Below, in pieces: positions 38,880 through 50,280 of a DNA stretch of 64,000 bases; position 1 is the stretch's first letter; the number at the start of each line of letters is the position of its first letter. Both the position numbers and the translations under genes were made by a program. The stretch spans positions 120,127,415 to 120,191,414 of the forward strand of contig NC_089979.1 in the NCBI RefSeq assembly GCF_036417845.1, read 5' to 3'. This stretch comes from Apteryx mantelli (lineage: Eukaryota > Chordata > Aves > Apterygiformes > Apterygidae). Under the pieces are notes generated by a model. The model saw only the letters and a list, made by a program, of their open reading frames with translations, did not search any database and had not been told where the DNA came from.

Positions 38880-39180
38880 TCACCCCAGCTCCAGCCATTG
38901 CGGGCAGCTGTCAATGGAGAAGAGCGATTCTGCCATGCAAAGCCGTGCTGCAGGGGCAGCGGCCCCGTGCGCGGCCGCCCCATATCCGGTGCCTGCTCTC
39001 CTGGGAGCCACGGGCAGCGGTGAGGGAAGTTTCTGCCGCATCCGCCCGTGGCCCCCGCCGGGGTCTGAAGGACTCACTTGCAAGGTCCCTCCGCAAATGC
39101 AGCTCAGGCACATTAGGACGCCACGTCCTGAAGCTGGAGCTGCCACCGAAGTCGGTTACGGCCTCTGAGGAAAGCGACAA
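38880..39180. promoter_or_regulatory. Orphan CpG-rich island
   Basis: A short GC-rich block with about two dozen CpG dinucleotides in 300 bp, surrounded by AT-rich, CpG-poor DNA. It is about 24 kb from the right-hand island and 29 kb from TMEM158. A milder CpG-enriched shoulder spans 38630-38800 and patches continue to about 40200. Donor-like GTGAGG sequences follow CAGCG (about 39019) and CAGAG (about 39815). No open frame here resembles a known protein. It could be a promoter of an unannotated noncoding transcript or an enhancer. Confidence 0.45.
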
Positions 39181-40818
39181 TCAGCACATTTTATTTTTAT
39201 ACTGTCAGCTTCATTTGTATTCATCTTTACACTGATAAAGGAACAGCTGCTTTTAATCTTGCTTTCAAATCCTAGGCCTGGTATGGCTCCCCTCCCTGGG
39301 TGCGATCCTTAACTGCCCAATGAGACTTAAATGCCAACTATTATCTTTATGGCAACTATGCGTGGCATTAGTCTTGGGTCTTTTTTGCTGCCGATTTAAT
39401 TTTTGCAGTAGCAGGTGGGGCCTGGGAACGATTCTGCAGTCGCTTTTCTTGCAAAGCATTCGGGTACACGCAGCGGAGGAGCACAGAGGTTTGCTCGGAG
39501 CTGCTTCGGCACTAAAGGTTTCATTCCCAGAGGCTGTCGCATAGTGATACAAAGCACCCAGGGGAATTTAAGCACAGACGATTAATGCACAGTAAGGTAA
39601 CCCCTGGATGAGCTGTGCTGCTATTCTCACAGAAAGAGTGCCTAGTAATACCTCATTTATACAGCAGCAGTGAGACACTTTGGCCTCGGAAGTGCCATCG
39701 GTTGAGTTCAGCATTCTCATTAAAAAATGCGAAGAGAGGGGACATAAGGCTTCTCAGCAGGGTGGGCAAAGCAGAGCCCTTCGCCCCCAAGGACAAGGTG
39801 CCGTGCGGGGCAGAGGTGAGGCTACGGGAAAGCAGTCTGCTTTCAGGAATAGACATTTTTCTGAGCCGGAATAGAAATTATTCTCCACACACATCTGCCT
39901 ATTTGCATATGTAAGCCCTTTGGAAAGTAAAAAGGGGAGGTTCATTTCAAATAACTGTAAGAACATGAAAACATGTTTACCATATAGATAGGTGAAGAGC
40001 TAAATGCAGGTGCAAAAATGATTTCCGTCTATCCTGAGACTGCTAGATAAGTATGAAGAGTTGTTTCGCTCTTCTTTTCGCTAACCACTTTTACCAAAGT
40101 GAGGAATTCCTTCCTAAAACTTGCCTGCCGCAGAGCTCTGTGTGGGTCAGTGCAGGCATCCCTGAGTTACGCCAGCTCCTACTGGAGACGGACGGGGAAA
40201 GAGACAGGGGGAAAGAACAGAGCTCGTGTGAGACAAGGGACTGGCAAGAGGTTATTTGTTCTTTTTGCCACAAAGAAAAGTTTTGCAAAGGGCTACACAG
40301 TTGGCGCTTGTATCCAGGCAAGATTTAATACATATTTTTTCTGATGGTGATGAATTGCACTGACATTGGTTTGCTGACTTCATATTCTTCTTCCAGGAAA
40401 ACCAGTGTGCAGAACGAAAAACAGGCATCTTTCTTGTTACTGGTGCTGTGACTTGCTCAAACACAAAAGGGATTATTCTCTTGTGTCCCCTTGCCCAGCC
40501 TTCACCCACCTGAGAGTACAATATGTTAAAATGTGAGATATGCTTGTGATAGAGAATTACCTCCTGAGTTCGGGTTGCAAGAAAACAGCCAGAAGATGGA
40601 TTCATACTTAGAAATATGAATTCTTCTCCTGACTTACATTAACCAGCTTTCTAGTCTGAGTCCATAGCCAGAATTGTTGAATACCAGCAATTCACTTTGA
40701 GTGACAGAAGATGGATTCTCTATATAAAAAAAAATATGCAGAGATATACACAGAGAGACATATACATACATTTCTAATCCACTGTAGTGACAGAGGAAAT
40801 AACTCAAACTGTGTAAGG

Positions 40819-40902
40819 GTTGTTGAAATTATTTTTCATATAAAGGTGCAATAACTTCAATGTTGTATAATTCCTACATATTCCACAGGGGTTCGATTTT
40901 TG
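40819..40902 (+). repeat. 84-bp hairpin repeat, copy 1
   Basis: This block is about 95% identical (4 differences in 84) to 41667-41750 in the same orientation. It contains an inverted repeat (40822-40833 with 40850-40861) with two mismatches around a 16-nt loop. I find no flanking direct repeat. I do not recognise the family. Confidence 0.9.
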
Positions 40903-41653
40903 TTTAGTGGCTTCCAATACAAATAATTTTTTTAAGTTGTAAAAAGTCCTTAAGTTCCTTTATCAAGCTAGGTAACAGAAACAATAGCAGCTTCTGTCCC
41001 AGGTATAAGCAGGTTTCTGCTGCACCACTAGCAGGTTTTCGTCATGGCCATGCTACAGTGATTCATCGCCTGTGCTCAGTCCATCCTACCTCCCTTCTCT
41101 CCCAGATTCATTAGTCTTTCTGCTCTATCACAAGCACAGAGGAACCTTCCACCCACCTACGCTAAACCTAAGAAAGCTAAAAGTGTATGTGGTTCTTATA
41201 TGTATCTGTGCTGAATATATTAATTTGCATAAATATATTAGTTTTATTTTTGCTGCTGGCAGATCATGCTGCCACATTCTAAGTTTTCAACATGTTCTCA
41301 TGCATGGCTTGTGAGAGGTCCTCCTCATTTATGGTATCTCAAATACCTTTTCCAAGATGAGAAAGGACACAAAGAAGAATGAGTGAGGAAGAAATATATT
41401 CCATTAGATTCAGGCTGGAAAAAAGGACAGTTTCCCAATCTGCCTGAGATAAAGGCAGGAAAAGAAGTGAAGCTTTCACTCCCTCATCCCATGGTGAGTT
41501 ATGTCGTGTAAAAGCTCCTTCAACGCTGTTTGGTGGTTGCTGTTGGAGTTTGGAGGCTTTTGCCTTGACCTGAGTTTTATGAATGTATGCAGGTTATTTT
41601 TCTTTAGACTTAGCCAGGGAGGGAAGGTGGGAAGGGCAGAAGGAGAGGAAGAA

Positions 41654-41771
41654 ATGAAGAAGGCATGTTGTTGAAATTATTTTTCATATAAAGGTGCAAT
41701 AATTTCAACCTTGTACAATTCCTACATATTCCACAGGGGTTCGATTTTTGCCATTAAACATGAAGAAGGCA
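41654..41771. mobile_element. Putative miniature insertion with 12-bp target-site duplication
   Basis: The exact repeat ATGAAGAAGGCA at both ends encloses 94 bp that contain the 84-bp hairpin repeat. The duplications lie 1 bp and 9 bp outside the homologous block, as expected if the repeat arrived by insertion. Twelve bp is long for common DNA transposons and suits LINE-type retroposition, but the missing A-rich tail argues against ordinary retroposition. Confidence 0.5.
41667..41750 (+). repeat. 84-bp hairpin repeat, copy 2, within a putative 94-bp insertion
   Basis: Second copy of the repeat at 40819-40902. Here the inverted repeat is perfect: GTTGAAATTATT (41670-41681) pairs with AATAATTTCAAC (41698-41709) across a 16-nt loop. 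The interval 41666-41759 is bracketed by an exact 12-bp direct repeat ATGAAGAAGGCA (41654-41665 and 41760-41771), which looks like a target-site duplication. There is no poly-A tail and no coding capacity. It could be a very short non-autonomous mobile element, a retroposed small RNA or a repair-templated duplication. Confidence 0.85.
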
Positions 41772-41933
41772 AATGAAGAGAGGCAAAACAAAACAAAACG
41801 ATTTTTACTTTTTTTTTCTCATGGGCTTTGACTATATTCCAGAACGGCTTTAGAAATGAGACTCTTTAGAGATATGAAGAATATATTCTTAAGCCATAAT
41901 TTTTACAATTTTCCCCTTTTATTGCATGAGTAA

Positions 41934-41955
41934 CCCCCCCCCACACACACACACA
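41934..41955. repeat. C9 run followed by (AC)n
   Basis: Nine C followed by about six and a half AC units. Confidence 0.9.
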
Positions 41956-44900
41956 TCTTCCTCTGGAATGCAGATCATCTTGAAAGGCATCGCCTGGGCT
42001 ATTACTTGGATTTCAAATGCACTGGTCAAGCTTGGGTACTCCTGATTCCTACTCTTCATGAGTTTGTAGTTATCAAGCAACATTAAAAGATAAATATGAA
42101 AGTCTTTTAAAGCAGCATTAGGTTTCTGATCTCTCAGGATAGCCAAAAAATCAATCTCATTTCTCTGCTACTTTTTTTCTCAACTTGTTTGTACAATTTT
42201 TTTTTCCAATATATTTATATAGTAAAGACTAATCTGAAGGAATTTAGTTTAGCAGGCATTGCCTTTCTCTGATAAGCATCAGAGCTGTAGTGTTTTTCTC
42301 TGGTTGTCTGATTGCCCATCTACGAAAGCTCGTAGCCAGTCCTCTCAGCCTAAACAAGGAGAAGGCCCCTTGACAGGAGGCCCCTCAAGACCCTGTTTTC
42401 CTCCTGTTCTCTGGCTTGCAAGCTAGTGCCGAACTAATGATTCCCAGGAGAATAACAGTTCTCATTTTGTCTCATTACTCTAGCGGTTCAGGAAGGGAAA
42501 GAAATCAGAGGGTATCTAGATTTGACAGTGAAGGAACATGTCCATGATTAGTGAGTAAGTTGTTCATTAATTCCAGGTTTGAAATACTTTTTTTCATTAC
42601 CCTATTTAGCTTTTGCAGCCACAACTAGCTTGAGAAAAATTGAGTTGTTTACATGCAACTTAAAATGGATGTCCAAGACATTGTTTTTTAAAAAATTGTT
42701 TTGTATCGCTGACTGATTTTCCTCTAAACAGGCATAGTTACTTAAATGACACTGTGATATTCACACTTTGTCTTCTGTTCAGTTCCAGGAAATTTGTCTC
42801 ATGAGGATTAGAAATGCTGCCATCTGCAATACAGACATTTCTATCAGCGGATATGACCAGGAAAACCTACCATTTGTGAGTAATTGCTTCTAAAAATAAG
42901 CACTGTCTCTTAAAAGTGAAATGGGAGACTGACATGTAGCTTTAAAACAATTATTCTAGTTAGTAGCAGAAAATAACCTGCATCTGTGACTATTCTGTAA
43001 GGCAAATACCACAGCGCAGGAGCAGGGTGCTAATCCACTCACAGCCCAAACGCAGCTTTTGTGACTTGGTTCCACAGCAGTGCTGGGGCCACGGCAGGGC
43101 TTCATGGGCTTCATCAAATCCTTCGTCCGCGACAATGAGGGGTAGGGGATGGCACAGAGATGCAAGCTATGGAGATGGGGAGGGGAAAGGCAGCACAGAG
43201 CAGCTGATGGGGAAGGCAGGATCAGACCTTCTTGTTAGGAAGGACAAGAAATCGGTCCTCGGCAGGACCGAGCCGGACAGGTGACGAAGCCTCCGTCCTT
43301 CCTGCGAATGATACAGCAGACTTTCTTTTGTAAACTGTTAACCAGGGGAGTAAATCAGAGCTCATCATCGGTGAAATAACATATGACAGCTCTTCTTGTC
43401 TCCCTCTTAGCAATAGGTCTTTTGTGCTGCCAAGGGATAATTAAAGTGACACCAACTTCTTAATACACTTGCTCTGATGACAGGGGTTTTGTCACTATTG
43501 TCCAGACCACTCATGTCACAAATGCTGCAGGACACAAAAGAGAATTGTCACTTCTGTTTCTGTTCTGCACTCGGTCTGCACTTTCATCTAACATAATCCC
43601 TCCCTCGCTCACAGGAGAGAAACTGATGAGGGTGAAGAAAAAGCTGCTAGAAAAGCTTGACCAGCTGTCACTGATTCGAGGGACAATTTCCAGCACGTTT
43701 CAGCAAGCTCACAGCTGCACCCGTCCCTTGCTACCACGAGGTGCAATGGGGTTTTTGCTGGTTTAGCTTTAGAGGGGGGTGTTAGCTTAGTAAATGCTGC
43801 TCAAGTAGTAATATATTAGGCAACAAGCAAACAGTAACTACCAGTTATCACTCCTTCCCACAGCCTCACAAGTGGTGAAGTTTTTTGTCCCCTCAGTTAG
43901 AAACATAAAAAGACAGTTGATTCAATCTTTGGCACAACCAAGAGGGCAGAGACCTGTGACCAGGAGGAAGAGGGCAGAAATGGGGCAGAAACATCTTAAA
44001 AAGCCAGTAAAAAGGGAGGCTAATTATAATTTTTGAAAATGATAACTAGTAAACAGTTCACCATTTAACACCCTACTTCTGCCATTGTACATGTACCGTT
44101 GATGACAGTCATGTACATGTGCTGTTGCTCATGAAGGCTCAACATGACAAACAAACGAGACCTCAAAGTCTGCTATTTTCAAAAGTGACTAGTTTCTGAT
44201 TTGTCTGAGGGAAACAACTTGAGATTATTTTTTAATGAGTCCTGTTTGTTTTGTAGGCAGGGTCAACCTATTCTCTAAAAATAAATGCTTTTTAACATGG
44301 GCCCCCAAAACATCTGGCACCTTGGGCTTCCAGACAAGAGAAACCACTACTAGCTGTGCTGAAAACATAGAAAGATACTCTGTTATCCACCATTTGTCAA
44401 GAGTCGGTCAGGTATTTCCAGCATCTTCTATCTTGTGCTTCACAAAGTCCATGGAAGAAATATAGCCCTCTTTCAGTCTCAGCTAACTGGCCGTGCTCCC
44501 AGAAGAACACAATGTGAAGTATTTCTCCACTTTCTGAACGCAGGAAGCATATTGACCAAATCAATTCCCATTTTCCAAGTTGTCGTTCTTACCCATCTGC
44601 ATCTTTTAGTGCCAAGCTAGTAAACAAAAGACGGAAAAGTTTTCTCACGTGGACTACAAGCAACACAGCGGGGAGTCTTCCAGGGGAAGGCAAACTCTGA
44701 CCCCAGCTGGCTCTTCTAGCGCATGATCTGCTTATGGGCTCGTCTCACGCACAGCCTGTTTGACCAGCTTCGGGGGGGATCTGGGGAGGTACGAGCACGA
44801 GATGGCAGAATCTGAAATGCACATGCTTTTAAATCAGCATAGTCACAGATAGTTTTGGTTTGGTTTGGTTTTTATGGTTTGCACAAGCTACAAAAGGGAT

Positions 44901-46228
44901 GAAAGCAAAAGGAACTTCACTGCTTGCACATCTGGAGAGCACGTGCACAATGCAGAACTGGAGAGCGTTGGGAATCATTTGTGCAAATTTAGCAGAAAAA
45001 ATGACAATAGATTGTCAGAAAGAATTTCTTTTACAAAACAATGATCTAGTCTGTGAAAAAGGCTTTAAAAGAAAGTGGCAAGAAACCCAAGAGAAGCAGT
45101 CTGTATTGCCTGGACATATCCTCTATCCCCCCAAAAAACAGAACTCCGGGGCAGCTCTTTCATAAATACTTAATGACGCAATTTGCTATGCAGCTTGCAG
45201 CTAGGGGCAGTTGTGTGGCTTTTTCTGTCTCTAATGACCTGATATGCTACAGCCCATGTAAATCAGTGAGAACTATTCTCGTGGCAAACTGGGGTCTCAA
45301 AACAGGCCCTGGAAACATAGCTACCAAATCAGCAGCAGTGCTGGCATTGCATAAAGGGCAGGGGCAATAATAATAGCAACAAAGAACTTCCAGCATCCAG
45401 AAAGCGCAGCAGAGTTTAGACTCGGCCATGAAGACAGTTGTTCAGAAGAGTTTTAAATGTTTTGAAGGAAAGCTCAGTAGTGCCATCAGGCAGGGAGTTA
45501 CTAAAAAACTCTGTTGCAGTCCCAGCCCTTAGGGATGCTGGCTGCCTGGCTAAGGGTGCTGCTACAGACCATACTGCCTTTACAGCACTTTTCCATTTAA
45601 ATTGCATTTCCAAACATCCCTTAAGCACGTCCCATAGTTCACAACTCTGTCGCAGGTAGTTCAGCCCACTTGGTAGGCTGAGAACTGAAGCCAGCTCCTA
45701 AGCAACCTGTAAAAGGTGTCTCCAGCAACCCCCAGCAACCTTCTCCAGTAGCTACCTCCACCACTTTTGCCTTGGTGAGTGGCTCCTCATTCTACCATAC
45801 CATTCTACCATTCAGGCTTGGAGCTGGGTTTTGCCACTGTCCAGCCTCACCCTCACACTATCATCTTGTCCCAATAATTTGCCAGAACTCCCTTTCTTGA
45901 GCCCTGCCATGTTCCCATTGGCCATCTTTATTATACCATTACTGACCAATTCTCCCTGCATCATTCTAGTTAAGCCTAGCTGTCTTCAAGCGCATTGGCT
46001 CTTTCGAGTTTGAACAAACTGCTATGTTCTCAAATGTATCTGTTCTTCAATGGATTATTTTTGAATTTCTTCAGCAAATAATTCTTGGTCTGTATTGTGA
46101 CTCACAGAGTGCTGTACCTCTCTTAAGTAAAGCATGCTAATGATCATCTGTTCTGGATTTTATAGCTAGTAGTGGTGAAAGTTGAAAGCCCACTATTGCC
46201 TATTATACTGAGGCTGCAGCCAGATACT

Positions 46229-46244
46229 AAAAAAAAAAAAAAAA
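46229..46244. repeat. Poly-A tract (16)
   Basis: Sixteen A in a row with no recognisable retrotransposed body upstream. Confidence 0.9.
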
Positions 46245-47673
46245 GAGTCCAGGATGACATCCACTGTAGCCAAAGTTCATATATTTCTTCATGAAAATTC
46301 AACTACGTTAAAAAAATAAGAGGATTTGTAATAGATGGAGGATGATTCATGCTTAAATATACAGCAGAATGCTACTCAGAATTCTCTCTTCTCCATGTTC
46401 CTTGCTGCTTTGTAAGTCCAGCCAAGGAGGAACTAAGATCAATTCTAACAAATTTACATTTTCTCACCTTGCCCTTCAGTATGTCATGAGATAACAGTAA
46501 AATCTGGTGCTCTTTTGGCATCACACAAATAGCATTCTCCTCCCTCATAGCCTGTTTTATCTTTCACTGCTCAGCAAATCTTCCCATGAAGTTAATGTTT
46601 AGCTGCAAAAATAAAGTGTACAGAGATGTGCATGAATATAAAAAATAGCAGGACTGTCACTGAATGGCCCTTTTTGGAGAAATTGGCCCCATTTCAGTGG
46701 TTAGTGAACAGCTGCCTCCCAGCTGAGATTTATCAGCTAAAGACAAGGCAATACCAAAACCAGCAAAAGGGATAGAGAGCTGTGAAAACTGGAGGATTTC
46801 TTTCTGGCTGTATTCTTGAAGTGCCCAAGCCTGGGCATTTATGGTCAGGGATGCCTGCGATGAACAGCCCTGTCCAGGACTAGCAGCCCTGCAGGAAATA
46901 CAGAGGCTCCCAGCAGCTCCCACCAGGGAGGAAACAGGCCCCTGCAGCAAAGGGCTGACACTACTGAGAACTAGGAAAAGAAACCAAAGCTAAAGCCTTG
47001 AGAAAAATGCCCAAATTGATATCTAGGCACAGTCTCATGTACTCCTGAGCTACAGGAATAGGTCAGAAACTTATGATAGAGACTGTAGCATTTCTGTCTG
47101 AATAGCGGGGGCTTTTTTGAACAATCCCTGATTTACAGCTGCTGAGCAAGAGCGTTTTTCCATTTGTCTTGGTCACTGCAGTCTCTTGGTTACCTGGACT
47201 AACATCCAAACCCAAATTTGGCCTCTGCTACACCTGTGTTAACACCACTGACTGAGGCAGAAGCTGAAAAGATGTCCCAGACATCTTCTCTGGGAGGAAA
47301 GGAGGGTGCTGTTGTAGCCATTGCTAACTTCCTTTCTGAATGGCAGGAGTAGCCAAGTGAGGTAGGATCAGCCTTCCACAGATTCAGCTCTCGTCTCCAT
47401 GTTTCTGAGGACTACAATTTACTGCAATCCAAAATAAAGTTATTGCAGTTTTGTGTGGGTATATTAGCGTGTTAAGCGGCTGGCACACCTCCAGGGCAGT
47501 CACAGCTGGACTGGCAATGAGTTGGTGGTGTGCAACATCAGATTTTGGCACGAGACAGTCTGAAGAAAAGCCACAGCCCACGGAGTCCAACAGCAGCTCC
47601 CCCTGCTACGGACTGGGAAGTACTGGGTGGCCGCCTGCTGACTGCCTCTGCAGTGCTTGCTGGACCAGATACA

Positions 47674-47716
47674 TCTAGAAAATACCTGTTTCTCAGATGC
47701 TTCTAGAAAATACCTG
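47674..47716. repeat. 15-bp direct repeat, 28-bp spacing
   Basis: TCTAGAAAATACCTG occurs at 47674-47688 and 47702-47716; the intervening bases are unrelated. Confidence 0.85.
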
Positions 47717-49201
47717 CCAGCGAGGAGAAGCCAGCCTGGCAGCAACTTTGGAGCAGCTGGGAGCTCTCCCAGGAGTCTGGAGCAACCAGAGAGCCTGCAA
47801 AGAGAGGAGGGGAGGAAAGCCTGGAAAGGAACATGGAGGTATCTTACAGAAATGGGGGAAGAGAAAACCTAGGGGCTGGGGCCGCGCAGATGGAAGAGCC
47901 CATGGAAAGGCATGAGAGAAGCACGCAGACATGGAAATCAACTGCTAGTGGGAATCTTGGGGAGTCTGGGGTTGAGCTGTGTTTTGCATGATACAAGCTT
48001 TTAAAATCTTGGCCTGTGTTACCAATTAAATCGGGAGTTTTCATCTGCCAGAAGCAAAGAGGTACTACCAAATGCCCAGTATTTTTTTATTAGCATTTCA
48101 TTCAGATTTCATGTACCCATAAGTGAGTTTCACAGCAGGGCCCAGCACAAATGAGTGGAGACGGAGAGGGGCTCGAGCGCAGCACCGTGGCAGCGAGGGA
48201 GGCCATCCGCACCACCAAATATAGCCCACTGTGTAAGGGAACCGGGATTTCAGCCAGGAGCTGTGAAGACTGCTTTGAAGTTAGGTTCTGTGTTTTTGTC
48301 CTTTCATGTCTCAGGATGTTCCAAGTTCTGAGGGTTTTATGGTTGCTCTGGTAATTTAATAATTCTCTGTGGGAATGAAAATGTTATTTACAAAAATTTT
48401 TTGCAAAAAAGTGTCAATTAACTGCTAGCAATTTTTGTAATGCGCACTGCAATCACAGCTACAGAGTGCTGATTAAAACCAAGGACTACCCCTGCAGATA
48501 CACAAAGAGAATCACTCATGGTCTCTTGCAAATTGCAATTTAGTACACTGGCAAAATACTGAAGCGCCCTTGCTCACAGCCTGTCCAGTAACAGCACTGG
48601 AGCAGTTTTTCTGTATTTCTCCACTAAGGTTTGGTGTTAATGGGACAGGGTGTTCCAGTAGCCTTTTAAAAGGTTAGACTAAATCAGTTGTTTGGGTCTG
48701 CAAGAACTGATCTGTGTTAGTCCAGGCATCATCCCACCTGTGGGTGATAAGCAAAGGGAGGCACTGTAGAAGGGAATGGGGCAGTGTTTTAAGGTATTTT
48801 CATGTGATATTTGGTAGAAAAAAAGATGAGCTAACCAGTGGGGAATTCCACTTGTTGACAAGGGACCCAGAGAACAGAGCGCCGCAAGGTTGTCGTCTCT
48901 CCCTGGCATCCCCAGTCCCTCAGCCAGGTTGCACCTGTGCAGCCTCGGTACTATCATCTGGGGATGAGAGGGATACATGGGGATGAATAATTCAGCTGCA
49001 AATCAGCTCTCCAACTGCACAGCATTTTTTCTGGGTTTCTATTTTTAATTTAGATACTCCCACATGTGTGTTTGGTAGATTAGAGACATATTAGAAATAA
49101 GAAATGAAGGCCGATGCAGGCAGGTAACAGAGCCTGAAGGTGATGGGGATTGCACCAACATTTGCCTAGAGCAGGGCTGGCACAGGGAGGTCTGATGGCA
49201 C

Positions 49202-49270
49202 AGTCCTGCGAGGTGCTGGACGCCTTTGAGTCCTATTTATTTCAGCAGGAGTTGAAAGTGCTCAGCACTG
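49202..49270. mobile_element. Palindromic MITE-like relic (GTGCTCAGCAC family)
   Basis: CCTGCGAGGTGCTGGACGCC and TTTGAGTCCT form an imperfect inverted repeat with AGGAGTTGAAAGTGCTCAGC and ACTG, around a short loop near 49234-49247. The arms resemble an old amniote palindromic repeat with GAGGTGCTGAGC ends. It sits about 70 bp from the MIR relic at 49340. Confidence 0.45.
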
Positions 49271-49339
49271 TTTACTCAGTTTTAGACCCTTATGTTTGCA
49301 AATAATTATAAAGAAATAGTGGACCGTGGAGGTGCTTTT

Positions 49340-49552
49340 ACAGTTATATTACTGGGCTAGACTTCAAGGGAACTGGGCTCAGTTCTGAGGACTGCTAAAT
49401 ATTTCCTCTGTGCAAATTTTGGGCAAACCTTGTAAATCCTTTCTCCTGCAGTTCCAGATTTGTTAATGGGAAAATCGTTACCACTGTTTCCTTTGGTCTG
49501 CCTTGTCTAGTTATAATCTCTGGGGAAGAAACTATCACTGCTTGTTTACAGC
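49340..49552 (+). mobile_element. MIR-like SINE relic
   Basis: Contains the decayed MIR core in order: CTCTGTGCAAATTTTGGGCA, then AAACCTTGTAAATCC, TGCAGTTCCAGA, and GTTAATGGGAAAATCGTTACC. It is followed by a tail resembling the LINE-derived 3' end of amniote MIR variants (GTCTAGTTATAATCTCTGGGG). This is the clearest MIR relic in the window. Confidence 0.7.
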
Positions 49553-50144
49553 TAGCGAAGGTAACTCATGGGGGGGGGGTGTGTGCATTCTGCTGTAAGG
49601 TAGCATGTTCCTATCATTTTTTTAATCATGAATATGAGAAGGAAAGAGTTGTCAAAATGACTTGAGAGGAGAACAGTTTTAGCTGCAGCAGTTCGGGGGT
49701 TGGGCAGCGTAGGAAACAACAGGAAGGAAAATCTGCCAGGTTTGGGCAAGAGCAAAATTAACATTCCATGTTCATTTAGGGGAGAACCTAGATTTCCAGA
49801 GGAGACCGGTTGGCGTTTTGATTTGTACACTAGTTCCTACAGATTATAAAACCAAAGATCAAAGCATAAGGGAAATCCTGTCATGTTTGAAAATCTGTTC
49901 TTTTTTCCCTTGCTGTGTATGCAGTGTTTTCCAATAAATTACTTCAGATGAGTCCTAATATTGATAATAACTACTTTTACAAAGTCTAGACCCCTCTTGC
50001 AAATCCCTGCCTGGCAAAGGCATTGGTGTGCTGCTGTGGACTAAAGGAAAGCTTTGAAATTTAGAGTAGTCCACTCTCTTCTCCCTGTTAATTTAAATGG
50101 AGTTTCAACTCTCAGCTGAAAATCACTGGATATGGGAAACCTCT

Positions 50145-50280
50145 TGAAAATGAGGTAAGAGGAAAACAAGTATCTGAGGTTCAAAAGTGAGGCAACTCAC
50201 CTGAGATCAGCCAGTAGGCTATTGCCAGGGCTGGGGAAAAGCATCCAGGTTTCCTGAGGCATGGGGTACTGTGCTACTGG
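50145..50280 (-). mobile_element. MIR-like SINE relic
   Basis: The plus strand has AAAATGAGG, then GTGAGGCAACTCACCTGAGA, TCAGCCAGTAGG, CCAGGGCTGGGGAAAAGCA and TCCAGGTTTCCTGAGG, the antisense layout of a MIR element (core, then tRNA-related head). Only about 0.6 kb separates it from the opposite-strand MIR relic at 49340-49552. Confidence 0.65.

Noticed and set aside
38545-38898. 117-codon minus-strand frame next to the orphan CpG island
   Set aside because: It begins with a plausible ATG but has no recognisable domain, and equally long frames occur on the other strand in the same GC-rich patch.
40885-40902. GGTTCGATTTTTG in the 84-bp repeat as a tRNA T-arm or pol III B box
   Set aside because: It resembles a T-loop, but the rest of the block cannot be folded into a tRNA and no A box is spaced correctly; a tRNA call is not supported.
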